A DNA stretch of 64,000 nucleotides from Capitulum mitella (taxonomy: Eukaryota > Arthropoda > Thecostraca > Pollicipedomorpha > Pollicipedidae), in the NCBI GenBank assembly GCA_030062745.1, contig CP099846.1, forward strand, positions 28,541,201 through 28,605,200. Direction: 5' to 3'. Shown in pieces: positions 12,501 through 26,246 of this stretch (within the stretch, counting starts at the first letter, position 1; each line of letters opens with the position of its first letter). The notes below the pieces were generated by a model that saw nothing but the letters and a program-made list of their open reading frames with translations, was not told where the DNA came from and ran no database searches. A program made the position numbers and the translations under genes.

Positions 12501-15500
12501 GCGGCGGCTCGGCGTCGTGCGCGTCCTCGCAGCGTCGCAGGTCGGAGCGCAGCTTCATGCCGTACGGGCAGTCGCAGCGCGCCATCAGGCCGCCCACCGT
12601 CTCGTTGGACGGGATCGGGAAGCAGAAGCTGTCGCAGCCGCCGTTGTCCTCCTTGCATGGATGGTCGTGGTCGACCTGGCGAAGGACAGACGCCGGTGAG
12701 ACCGCGATGTCGTCGCGCATAGCACGGCGCCAAACCGACTGATTCACACTTGCACTGTGTCCCCACACCGTTACCAAAGTCGCGAACCTGCGGTAAATGG
12801 GACAGCGCTCAGAGCATACCTCTGACAACGGCCAGCGCTGCCATCGACGACAAACACGTGAAAACCCCGCTTCACCTGACACCAGCCCCTGCGCTGCGCT
12901 CACCTTCTGGATCTCCCGAGCGTACACCTTGATGCCGAAGAGCCGGTTGGACTCCTGGACGCGCGCCACGATCCTTTCGTCGGCGCCGGTCAGCTTGTTG
13001 AGCCGCACGATGGCGTCCAGCCTCCAGTCAGTCACGTACAGGTGCTCTAAAGAGGCAGCACACAATCGTGAGATCGCCCGCTGGCGGCCATGGAGCGCCA
13101 TTTCGATCACTCCACCGATTCCTGAAGCCCATGAAAGGCTTCTGACTCGGGATTACAAATCTAGGGTGTGGTCTACCAACAGTAGTGCGACTCTATGAGT
13201 AAACCCCAGGCGGCATATAGGCGTGAGCCCATACAACGAGTCAAAGCATTACGAAAATATTATTTCGGGGTCAGAGCTAATTTAAGCCCTCCAAAGATTA
13301 ACTTTCGCCGCATGACACCGTGGCCGTACGGAGCAGAGCTCTTCATACTGTAGGGGGGGGGGGTTCGGCCAACGCAGTTACTGGGTGTGGCGTACTCCAT
13401 GGTCTGTGCCGCGCCTTTTGCGCACACTATTGCTTCATTATGTCTTTAACAGCGGTGGAAAATGCTTTTCGATCAAATTAATACAATAAAACTGTCATGG
13501 CTGCCAAGAGTCTGATATTCAGACTGGTCTTCTAAGACGATCAAGAGAAGTGGAAAAGCACCCGTGCCGAGAAGGGGCTTTCATGAATTATGCAACCCAT
13601 TTCCCTAGGCCGGTAACCATCCTTCAGATCTTACGTTTCTCTGGATGTAACCATATTGTCTGTTTCTTAATTATTAGCGTTCGGGCTGTCATGATTTTCT
13701 CTTTCGTCCGTTACGTAAGTCACAGAAGGCCTCAATGATTGGTGACAAAAAGAATTAGCGTCAACGGTCCATTGCAATTAACCCACCCATAAAAATCCAC
13801 TGAAGACCAGCACAGCGGGTTATGAGTCACCAAAACTAATAGGCGCAACAGCAGGAACTATCTCCAACTCAGACCACTCCTAGCATGACGAGGACTGTAG
13901 CATATTAAACCGCACGTCTGCGGGCCCAAAGCTCATTATGGCCTTCTGAAACTTCATCAAGGCGTTTTATGATTACGAATCGAACGAATCAAACAGTCAT
14001 CACCAGTTGCTCGTGAGCAGTTTTGAGCTTAGGATGTTGGGACCATCGAAGGCACAAGAATGTCACCATGAGGATGTCATTTATTTGGGATTTCCAAACT
14101 TCTTCAGACCACAAACACAAGGCAGAGAATGATGCTCAAGCCTTCACAGACAGTGACTCCTTGGAATCCCAATGGTGGCGCTACATGACACGGTGGATGG
14201 CTGAATCACTCTTCCGACTCTCCCATAGCCTTCGCCCTAACTAAATGGCCCCAGCCACCAGGTCATCATCGAGCAAAGGGTGAAGTTAATCTGGCCCGCC
14301 GATGATGCAGAGAATAAACCAACGCAAAAACTGCCATGTAATCCTCGTGCCTGTGTATATCATTAGAATTTGTGGTCATCACTGGCTAGTGGCTGCTTAG
14401 TAAAACGGCGGCGCCGGCTTTAATGCAAAACTTCCTTCATTGTCCGTAAGGTCGACGGAACTAATGTGGTAGTTTTGGAGGCTCGTACATGAGTGTTCAA
14501 AAAGTGCCAAACAACTACCGATTCCCAAGGGAATTCAGAACGAGCTGCTCATGGTGTCTGTCCTGAGCTCAATAAAAGCGATTTCATAATATCGGAAGGG
14601 TTTAATGCATGGAAAATTTCTACAACACATGCGTTTAGCATTCTTTTCGCATTCAGCGCATTTAGTATGTCTCCAAGAGTTCACGACCATCATTAGTCGC
14701 ACAGACCAAGGCTAGTATACTGTCCATATTTATCCCTTCTCTTGTCCTTTCGCTCAGTCAAGCCAATCGTCTATCCCGCAATGCGGGACAGCCATGACAC
14801 TTCTTCTGAAGCCATCTTCCTATTCGCGTACCTTGCCTAAGCGGTTCACTGTTTCCTTTCGGGGAGGGAATTTACATTTTCCTTCACATCGACAACCACA
14901 GACGATCTTTTAGCAGTCAAGAATGACAGCTGCACGTTCACGATCCATAATGATGCATATTCCCTCCCGCTCCCATCTTCACCACGGACGGTTCGTGTGA
15001 TCTCCAATTTTTAGGCCGCTGTTCGTTCGTGAACGATACGCATGGTAACGTCTGCAGCGGAACAGCCCGTAGTTATTCAGTCATGTCCACTTGATCGTTG
15101 GTGCGCGGCGTCAAGGAACGATTGCTGTCGCCGTCATAGTCCGATTCCTCCAGGCGCACTTTCCGCTGCAGCTTGCGCAGCTCCCCCTGCAGCATCTTCA
15201 CCACGTTGTCCCTCTTGTGCAGCCGCTGCCTGGTCTCGACCAGGTCCTTCTCGAGGCGGCGGCGTTCGGTCCGCTCCCGGCGCAGCTCGTCCAGTTCGCG
15301 GCGCGCCTCGTCCGACTCGGCTTTGTCGCCGTCGGCGGCGGACGCCGTCGAGCGCGCGCCGACCGGCCGCAGCTGCGACACGCTGGCCCGCTGGCCGCAC
15401 TGCGGACAACGGGCCGGGCCGGCGCGCAGCCGGCGCACGATGCACGCGAAGCCAAAGCCATGGCCGCAGGGCAGCGCGACGCCGCGGTGGTCTCCCTGCT

Positions 15501-18500
15501 TCATGCGCGGCTTTCGGCAGATGGCGCACTGATCGTCGCGAAGTTTGCCCGCGCCTGGCGGGGCGCTCAGCATGGCGCCCATTTTCGGAAGAAGCAGGAG
15601 CACGGTGGCATACAAAACGCTTCTCGCGATTTGTTGACGCCGAAGACGCAATGCATTCGTCTTGAATAACCTAATGGTCAATCGGCCAGTGACGATCCTT
15701 GCAATTTTTCCACGAGGTTTTGGTCGCACTCGCAAGCTTGCTTACGGATGGGCATTCCAATGGGATCAATATCCCGGGAGATAAAAGAAAAATCTTGAGC
15801 ACATCATATCCGATGAAATCGGCATGTCTGGATCCTTCACATGCATCCGTATCCCTTCCTCAAAGAGGAAAAGAAACCATTTTTTACAATGCACGTGCCG
15901 ATAAACCGATCGCACTTTAAGGAGGAGATGCTTGCACTGTCAAAAACAACATTTGCAACACGACCAAAGACTCATTTCTTACCTTTGCCAACTTGAAAAA
16001 TTATCCCGCTTTTATGTATTTTCTGACCCCGGTAAAAATACTGATCGCTGTAATGCATTATGCATCATTTTTCCCAGTCCGTTTCCCAGTCAATCACGAC
16101 CCTGCATGCGTTTTATTCGTCGTATTTTTTTATTTCTAAATTAAATTTAAATTTCTATGAGTCGTAAAAATAACAGTATTCTTCAGTAAGAAGTCCGCAC
16201 AAAGTGCAAACAAGTCAAACAGCCAACCGAAGGCCAGCGCTCACCTTTGAAGATGACGAGCGAGAACGGGTGTTTGATGTTCCTGCTGGTGATGGTCTTG
16301 ACGTCCGTGCCGTCCAGGTTGGCGTGCTGCACGTGGTCCAGCAGGGCGTCGCACCAGTACAGCCGGTCGCTGTCGTAGTCGATGCTGAGCCCGTTGGGCC
16401 AGCCGAGAAGCACGTTGCGGAATACCTGCACGTTGGAGCCGTCAGCGAAGGCACGGCTGATGTTGGCCGGCCGGTCCCACTCCGAGAAGAAGATGTAGCT
16501 GAAACAGGCGAGGAGCCGTGAGTGTCCGATACACGTCGGACAGCCAGGCCACCAGTGACGTCACAGCAGTGATGACCATGACTGGCATCCACCTCGACTC
16601 TACGACAAAAACCCAACATCTCTACGGAACCAACTACATTGCAATAGCCCAGTCCCTCAATTAACCTCAAGACCTGAGCTACATTACCATTTTCAAGGGC
16701 TATGTGAGTGAATTCCCCGTTTTTGTACACAAAAGACACCTTATACAGCAAAAACGCTAAACGTAAAAAATATCCGTCGGGAGGGAGAGGCTCAGTAGCA
16801 GAGGAAGCCGTGCCTTCATCGTCGGCGGGGATGCTCACCCTTTGTTGGGGTGGACGGCAATGGCCCGCGGCCGCGCCAGGTCCTTCAGCAGCGTGCGCCG
16901 GATGCGCGTCACGCGCGTGTTGATGACATTGAGCGTAGCCTTGCGGCTGTCGATGTAGTAGAGGTTGCCGGAGATCCAGTCGAGCGCCAGACCCTCGACG
17001 CCCTCGTTCTGGGAGGCGAGCACGTTCTCCTGGCCGGTGCCGTCGCGGTTGATGCGGTAGATCACGTCCAGAAGCACGTCCGAGTAGTAGATCTTCTCGG
17101 CGCCGTAGTCGAAATCGAGTCCGACGAAGCGGGCCGTGCGCGACACGATGGGCGCCATGGCGTCGTTCATGTTGACGGCCACCGGGTCCAGCACCTGCAC
17201 GGCAGAGGCCGGCGTCCAGAGCGTGCCCCGCGCTGTTTGTTAATCCGTCGTTTTCCTCACAGACAATCGGAGGATGACACCAACGATTTGAGATGTTATA
17301 AAGCAGATCAGGATGTCGCGTGGAACGCATACGTAGTAATCGGGCGAACACTTGCAAGCACTAAAAGCATCCACATACTCTAAACGTCATGTTTAAGTTC
17401 GAAAAATGTCTGGTTAACTTAAATTCTGAAAAAAAAAAATGCATTTGTAAACCACCCACGGAAACTCAACCAAGATGAAACTGCAAAAATCGAGAATCCT
17501 TGTGCGCCTGTACAATACTCCAAACTCGGCCTCGCCGCAAACCCGGCACTGCCCCGTGAGCACGACCACGCCAGTCCATACCTGTCCTTTGATGAATTTC
17601 TGCTGCGAGTACATGAGGAACTCCTTGACGGGCGCGCACTCCATCTTGTCAGTTCGCAGGTAGTAACCGACCTGACATGCGCAGCGATAGCCAAGGCCGG
17701 TGCCCTCAGTATTTCGGGTCAGCAGGCACAGGTGCTCGCACATACCGTTGCTTTCTCCACAAGGCTTCGGCACTGCAACAGGTTCGTCGGTTACAGAAGG
17801 ACATGAATGAGAGGTTTCGGTGGCGACAGGAACTGAAATTATTACACACCAACCCAGTAATAAGCCACAGTGACTCCCAAGGTAGTTATGTAAAGACCGT
17901 GCCACTCATGAACGGCTTTACGAAGGCTCTGCCAGTCGCATACCTTCAATACACCGACCACGAAAACTCACAAAACTCCAACTACGGAGACTGTGAACTA
18001 CGCAAACTCCGCATTCCGGCGACACTAAACTGCGCTCTTCCCCCTTCCTCCCCTCACGCCCCTAAAGCCCCCAGCGACACTCACACTGCGGCTGCAGCAG
18101 CTGATGGACCGCCTTGATGGACTTCGGGTCGCCGCCGCTGTCCTTGTCATGGTGCAGATTGCGCATGGAGCTGCGCCCGTTGAACTTGTCCACCTCGATG
18201 ACGCCCTGGCGGGTGGCGTCCGTCCAGAAGATGCTCCTCTCGAACGTGGCTAGCCGGCTCGGCGCCGGCACGTTCGTGGAGCCGCGCAACACCGGGAATC
18301 TGCCGGGGGGGGGGGGGTGTCAGGGGGTCAGTGTAGAGAGGGAACAACAAACCCAGGAAGAGAATGTAGAAGAGAAAGACTCTCGATCCTTTTCAAACTC
18401 GTGGAAATGGAATGCAAAGGCACCAAAAGTGAAGGGAAGTGCAACGAAACAGATCGGTGGCGTTTCAGAGCTACCACAGCGAGATTTAAGACCGGCGAAT

Positions 18501-21500
18501 TATCACACCTCGTCGCACAGACATTTCGCAGCGTGACGCCATGTATTTGAGCCCCGCTGTCCCGTCCACGAGCGTGACGCGCCCCCTTTTTCCGACGTCA
18601 CGACGGCGACAGACGTGTCGCACCTGTACTCTCCGTCGTAGTCGACCGTCTCGATGTAGTCGAGCAGGGAGTCGCAGAAGTAGATGCGCTTGTTGATGAT
18701 GTCGACGGTCACGCCGGACGCCTGGTAGATGGCGTCCGAGACGAGCGCACGCAGGTCGGTGCCGTCCATGTTGGCCCGAACTATGCGGTCCTGGTCCGCT
18801 ATGAACATGTACCTGAAGACAAACGGCCCGTCAGTGCCGGATGTTGGACATCCGGAAGACGCAGATCCAGGATTGGTCGGAAAGCGAAGGATACCGGGGA
18901 GAAAAAGGTGAAGGGAAATTCTGAAATACAACATGTCCCGTAAAACTGAGTAGTTTTCTGATAAGCCGTGAAAAAGTGAGCAAAAATCGTTGTCAAATAA
19001 ACTAAGAAAAAACAAGAAAGGTCGTCATACTGTGTTGCCGTCGCAGAAACATCCATGTAAAGTTCGAGTGCACGTGTTTTGGTCCTCCCGGCTTGGCTTC
19101 TGCTTCGTTTCCTTTTAACATTCCGAAACGACGGACTAGAAACGAACAGTTTCAATTCCACACACACGCGCACAGAATCGCATGTGGAACAAACCAGTGC
19201 CCATTCTTGCTGCCCGTAATTTGACTGCATCCACGTAACGCTGCACCGACTCAGTAAAAAAAAAATGATAATCACCACAATAACAATGACAGCAGAACTG
19301 GCAGCAAACGTGCCGTCCCGGCCCACTGGCTTGCGCAATCCATCCATCGGCGCGGTCCCGGAACTGCGCAGTAGCCGCGCGTCGCACTTCGGCCGGCCTC
19401 GCTCACCCCAACGACGGGTCCAGCGCCACGTCACGCGGGCTGGTCAGGTTGAAGCTGATGACGATGGCGTGGTAGCGGCCGTCGATGTCGAACACGTCCA
19501 CCTTCTGGCCGATCATGTCGGCCACGTAGATGTTATCTCCGATCCAGTCGACGGCGACCGAGACCGGCGACCACGTGACGCTGGTGCTGATGTTGAGCAC
19601 GGCCGTGCCCGGGTCCTGGTTCAGTTGGCTGCGGTACACCTGCGGGCGGGAAAGGCACGGTCAGGACGGCTGTGCAGGGGCGCAGTCAGGATTTTCTTAA
19701 GGGGGGGGGGGGGCGGAGCTCAGTGTGGACTGAAATCATACGAAAACCGTCCGCCGGGAAGCCGATGTGCAATGTTTTCCACAAAAAAATGCGGGCCTGA
19801 AGTGGGGGAGGGGCGAGGACCTCGCCCCTCCCCCACGCCTATGCAGCTGTGCCCGGCTCCTGGTTCAATCGCGGGGGCGGGGTCGGCACGGATGTGCCCG
19901 GCTCCTGGTTTATAACACCGCGGTACACCTGCGGACGATGAAGGAAGAAAGCAGAGGTACGACGACAGTAGCGTATCAGAGAGGAGCACACCCGAGGGAC
20001 ATGGCGCATCCCCATAAGCAGAGGAGGACCCTGTGGCCTGCGATTCGTGTAAACGGCGTGCGGCAGTTCCTTTAAGGAAGTGAATGGCTAAATACAGTGT
20101 CTAATGCAACTGTACAGACCTGGGACCACGGTGGCCGTTTATTTTTGGAACACAGAACAACTCTGGCTCGAGTGTTAATTGGTAATAGTATTACGAGCGT
20201 TTTTAGCCTGATAACCAAACAAAAAAACAGCCGCTTACTGCCCCATCGGACATTTACTCCACGTCAGTCTTTTATCGTTGTGCTCACCGTGTCGCTTCTT
20301 TCAAAAAATCAAATAAATAAATATAAATAATAAAAAAAATAAATCAAAACAATCTCAGGGACACTCCTGTGACCTGAATAAGCTGCCACAGGCTCGCTGA
20401 CAAATACATGCCAAAGTTACCACTGGAAAACAGCATTAGGCGAACAAACACGCTAGAGTTATGGAATGAAGACCACAAATACTGAGAAGCTGTACCCAGT
20501 CTCCCTTCAAGGAACGTTCACACGCGCCGTCCCGGCAACCCTCAATCTGCAGTTCCAGGAACAGAAAAGCTCTGATCGCGCGACCACCGCGGAGGATGCT
20601 GCGCCTGCCCCACGCCGTCGCAGTAATGCCCAGAGATCAGGGAAAGCTGCAGGGACAGCTGCAGAGATCCGGAAAGAACTGGCAACGGCTCAGCCCCTTG
20701 ACAAGCTGGCCGTTTAAGGCAGTCATCTTCTGCCGGAGCCCGCTGTGGTGGGCTCACCACAGCGGGCTCCGGCAGAAGATGACTGCCTGCGGACACCACA
20801 GCGGGATTACAGAACCACCCCGGTCTCCGGAGGGGGACCAAGTAAAAACCAACCGGACAGATTTGGAAAGGGAGGGGGGTGGATCGTGCAATAGCACGGC
20901 ACGCCGCGATTCAACGGCCTGAATAGGGCAGCTATCGATTGAGTCAAAACGATTTCGCCGCTTACGGCCAATTCGCACTCCCGCCGGCAAAAACGCATGT
21001 CATGTAATTGGCCGCAGCGCATTCCGTTCCGTGTTCGAGTCACGTTCCAACGGTTGCTTCAGCCCTGTGCCAATCCCCGCCATACACAGGGTTCATGATC
21101 AGGCAACAAGTGGATTAGAATGGGTCCTCCGTCTGCCACTGGTGGACCCGGGCGCACCACAGCGGGAGCGCACCGTCTGGTGAACAGGTGGGGCATGTCT
21201 CGAGGGGGGGGGCTGCGCAAACCAACGCCTTGTGCCGTCCAAACCGGGGGCGAGCCTCTGGCTGGCCAGCGCGCGCAGCCTGGCTCGCCGCGCGCCGCGC
21301 CTGCGGCGTCAGGCGGCCGGCGCACCAAAACATCCGGCGGTCACGATCGCGTTCGGCCGGCCGGCAGTTACGGCACGTTCCGGGGCCGGGTCCGGACGGC
21401 CGCCGGCGGGCGGCGAGCCGACGGGCCGCCGCCGCCAGGGTCTCAGACGGCAGGTGGTTCGAGGAGGCGTGGGCAGATGTGGTTAGTTCCGACGAGGCGC

Positions 21501-24500
21501 GAGAACAGGCGACGTGACGGCGGACTGGGCAGCCAAGCGGGCAGCATTCGAAGAGACAGTGCTGGAGCAGGTGGTGCCTGGCGGCCACAGCCTGATATCG
21601 CGCCGGAGAGGGCGCCGCCGCCATCGGCACCGGAGTCTGAGTACCTGTGTCCGGAGAACAGGGAATAGTGCATCGGAAAGGCGGCTAACTGCCGCCCCAC
21701 GGGAATGGCTGGTTCGGAGGGAACAGGCAAAGTTACTGTGAAGCCTTCCGCACGAGGAATCTAAAGCCCAGCAGCGACCGAGAGAAACAGGATAGAGATT
21801 GAAGCTTCCATACCTGTGGAAAGGATCGGCAGCATCGGTGCCTGAGAAGCTGAGTTCCACAACGAGGACGGACAGGGAAGTTCTACGGGACAGGCACCCA
21901 AAATTTTCAAACATTTCCCTCCAACAGAAAACATTTACGTCGGTTTTTCAACACCTTCCATTTGCGACGAGAAACAGAAAACGGGCGGGCTGGCCCGGGA
22001 TCATGTAGATATTGTAGATATACTGGCAATGTTGGTGACCGAGGTCAGACGACAGCCAGCCGTTCATGCACTGCGTACCCAACGAAGACAGCTTGAAGTA
22101 TTGTCTGGGCACGGAACACTGATAGCCAAGATACCCTTCCTTTGTCCGCATCAGACTAAGAGACCAAGTTACCATTCTGGTGTCAGAGCCGGACCCGGAG
22201 GCCCAGTTACCTTTCCATTACTGGTGCCTGAGTAAGGGAGCCTGTTACCTTTCTGGTGTCGGTGTCGGACCAGAAGAGCATGCCTCGTTGGAAGTGATAG
22301 TCGACGCCGCTGGCCGCAGTGGTGTTGGCCACGACTTCCACCTCTGACGGACTGCGCGGGTCCAGCCGCAGGATCTTAGCAATGCAAATAAACGCGCGTA
22401 GTCAGTCGCAGGATCTCAACGCTACAAACAAACACACGTGCTCGGCCGCAGGATCTCAACATGACAAATAAACACACGCAGCGAGTCACGTGATCCCAAC
22501 ACTACAAACGCACAAACGCAGTCGTCCGCAGGACCTAAACGCCACAAACAAACAAACGCAGTCAGCACCACGTCACACGCCAAACAAATTGCAAGCGCTA
22601 CGACCGAGGCAGAGCAGGACAACGTTCCACTGCGGCCCGTTAATAACGTGTCCGATGAATTACTGTGGAAGACAGCAGCGATGTACTTAGATTATGACAG
22701 ACTTCCCGATGTCCCCGTGTTTAAGTTGACGCTTTCCCTGTTTCACATAACGCTGTAGTCGGTGCGCCCCTAAGCCCCAATAACCAACCAACCAACCTAC
22801 CTGTTTCACATAGCGCCGTGTCTGGTGGTTATGTCATCGGGTCCGAGCCGGCGCCTGCTGCGAGTGGCTACCGTACGAGGGGAGGGGGGCACGAGGTACA
22901 GCCTCAATATCCAGCCGACGCCGGCGGCGAGGCCCCGTCCCAGCCCGCCAGCATGACGCAACACCCAACCGAACAGGACACTACGCCCCAGTGCCAGGCA
23001 TTGCCTGCAGCCCCCCCCCCCCATTTCCTCTGGGGAATTCCGTCCGAACCGGTTCGCAATGCGAGGTGATTCAGGCCTCGCTCGCGCCGCCGGGCGTTCC
23101 GGCGGCCGCCAAACGACGCGCCGGCTCTGTGTCGTCGGGCCGACGCAGTCGCCCTCAGGCGGCAACCGCGACGCCACGGTCGGCGCCCGGCGCGGCGGCG
23201 AGAAATACTGGTTCTCTCCGCCCGGCGTCCGGACGCACGTGGTCAACGCGTCCCGGCCAACAGCACGGCCGGCCGGCCGAGGCGCCATTTTGTCTCCGTC
23301 GCGCCGCCGGGGGCAGGCTGCCGGCCAAAACGACGCGCCGGACTGTGCAATTGGCGGCGATCGGGGCGGGCGCGGCCGCGTCACGCGCGCCTCATTCGCC
23401 GCCCGCCGGCCGCACGTCGACGGCGCAACGGATGCCGGTTGCGAAATGCGTGCTGACTACGTCAAAACGGTGGCGAGTTCGCGAAACGTCAGCTGACTAC
23501 CGAGAAACGTTTCGCCGACTCGTAAGGCTACGCAGCCGTGTCAGCTTTCCAGCCGCCATTTTATGCTGAAGAATGGACCTATATATACGAATGCATACAT
23601 GCTTTAATGACACCCAGTAAACGAAACTGCCATTCCCGTCAGCATGAAACAGTAATTGAGAACGACAAAGATATCATTTTTGGCGAGAACAATCTCGATT
23701 TTCGGTACATGACGTGTTTCTAACTAGTGCGTTGAAGCTGAAAGCGTTCCACGCTCGCATCACTGTACGACAATGTGGGTACATATCAGCAATTCATTGC
23801 ATGCCATGGAAAAACACGTCACTGCTGCCGCTGAGTCACGAGGAAAGCGCTCGCAGTAATAACGCATACGGCCCCGGTGTTCAAACGCCACCATAGAAAA
23901 CGGTGCAGCCCGATATGCAGCATGAATTCCGCCGTCCGGTGCGTTTGAGCGCAGTGTGATAAAACCATGAAGAAGTATGCAACTTTCAGGCACCAGACGG
24001 TGTTTTACGGCTGGCACACCATCTGAGACATCCGTGATCCAGAATTAAGCCATCGCATGCGCTTATATCTTCCGGATTGCCAACGAACGACAACGCTGAA
24101 TCTTTGACATTTTGCTGTATGATTTGGTTGAAGTACGGCCTCACCAAAGGTACAGTCTCATCACTCGCTGACCGTTTCTGTATTTTCATTACGACCAGGG
24201 AAGGATCGCCAAAGCAGCCGGGAAAGGGGGCTCAGCCCTGGGTAGATCAACCTGGGTTGCCCCCAAATACTTTCTCCCCGGATTTAGGCCAGTTTATTTT
24301 GCTATTTTGAAACAGTTTGGAGACTAGCTGCCAGGCAGGGGAGGCTTACTCCAAGTTGGGGGGGGGGTGGGAAGGCGGAGCTCCCTTCCCAAGCGAATGG
24401 GATCCTACAGCCCTGGTTACGAACCGCATATGGAGGTGGCATCTGGGCTGTTCCCTCGGATTTACAAAGTTTCCTTTTCAGTTTGAAAATAAATTTAAAC

Positions 24501-26185
24501 GATCCTTCGTTATTCCAGGATCCGCAACACGGGAAATGCCGATCGTCGGAGTTGACAACGTCGCCCGTCCCTCGCCGAATACGGCGCGGATAAGCAGTAC
24601 CGGCACGAGAACCGTCCGCGGTGTTTCGTGTCATTCGGGCGTCTCGGCTCGTGTGTCCATACCTTCTTCTGGTGGGCATAGTAGAGTCGCAGGTCCTCCG
24701 AGCTTTCGGCGCGGCACACTGTGCCGTTCAGCTGGTAGCCGACCTTGCACAGACATTTGAAGCTGCCGTCGGTGTTGGTGCAGAACTGGTCGCAATAGCC
24801 CCAGCCCTTGCACTCGTCGAAATCTGCAGGACCACCGATAAGTGCGCTGAGCGCGCGCAGTCGGGAATATTGACAGGCTTAACAGTTTTTGCAGCACAGC
24901 TCCTTCCAACTGCGTCCGGGACTCTGGCTGGATGTTGTGGCGTTGCCATCACGATGGTCGTCACAACGGCGTACTTTTTCCATTCAAAAACCAAATCCGG
25001 TAAGACAGAACCTTTCCATAAGAACTCATGATAACCAATCATTACATCAACGTTTCAAGGAAGCATTGTCAATGCAGAACATCACAAGCCATAGCAAAAC
25101 ACGCCCAAAAAATACACAATTGCGTTTTTCCTGCAACGGCGTCGAGAACGCCCTCGCACTTTAAACAGAGCTCTGGTGACAGCTATCGCGACCCGAGTCC
25201 AACAAGAGGGCAGGTCCGCCAGCGAGCGACCCACCCATGCGACCCGTCCCCGCTTCCCACTCACCGTCGCAGAGTCTGCCGTCCTCGGCCAGGGCCTTGC
25301 CCTCGGGGCAGAGGCAGACGCCGCCGTCGGCGGAGGGCCGGCACCGGTACTCACACTGCAGCGAGTCGCACAGGTCGCCCGCTGTCGGCGCGGACGGACG
25401 GGCGTCAGGGACGGCCGGGCCAGGGACGCGTCACCACGGACGCATAGGGGCGGGCATCAGGAGCGGCCAGGTCCGCCGCACGCCGGCGCGGACACAAACG
25501 GACGGTTCGGACTCGGCTCTCTCTGGGGAACGTTTGCCACCAGCGAGAGGAACGCGTTCGCAGGACGGAGTAAGCAAACGTGCGCACAGAGAAACACACA
25601 CGGGCGCGATCGACTCGACGCACAGCACGGAATTTTAGTCGCACGTGAACACGGACGCAGGCGCGGCGCGTAGTGTTCGCTGCACGTGGGCGCGGACACA
25701 CAACTGAAACGTTCGGGCCCTAATCGCAGCACGGAAGGCCGCACCCACAGCACAGGCACACACGAGGGAGAACAGGCCTTCCTCACAGCACAGAGTGTGA
25801 ATGCCCGACAGGCATCGGCTAACGCACACATATCCACGAAAGCGGATAGCTGCAAATGGATCACGGAGACACCAGAAAGTCGGTCGGAAAGGCTATCGCA
25901 AGCAAGAGTAAGGACAAGCGTGGTGGTGCATAAGCGAATTCGAGGGAGGCTTCCATCCGCGAGTGCAACTGCAGGCAGGGGTCTCGATTTCTATTCTTCT
26001 GAGAGGGCCCTGGCTTACCCAATGTTGATTTGGGCCCACCCAATGCTGGTTTGGGCCCACCCAATATTTTCTGCAGTTTTTAAATAACCAAAGGAACGGC
26101 CGCAACAGATAAGAATCATGCGCGAAGTAAAGAATAAAGTCTAAAGCGATGCATCTGTTCATATATTTATCTTCGTCTTTATACA

Positions 26186-26246
<61 letters not shown>

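Larger units (their letters stand above)
19640..22129. other. LRP2 intron 10, remaining part
   Basis: Holds a short CAGGGGCG-type repeat element (19675-19840), a degraded copy of the exon 11 start (to 19940), an AT-rich stretch near 20300, a perfect long inverted repeat (20717-20788) and a CpG-rich block (about 21120-21640). No coding sequence is supported. Confidence 0.6.

Noticed and set aside
9573..12742. Long plus-strand open frames opposite LRP2 exons 18 and 21 (up to 243 codons)
   Set aside because: GC-rich shadows of the LDLa/EGF exons; composition is Ala/Val/Arg-biased with no domain.
15582..15735. N-terminal extension of the RING protein to the ATG at 15735
   Set aside because: Composition changes to AT-rich non-coding type upstream of 15582; kept only as an alternative start.
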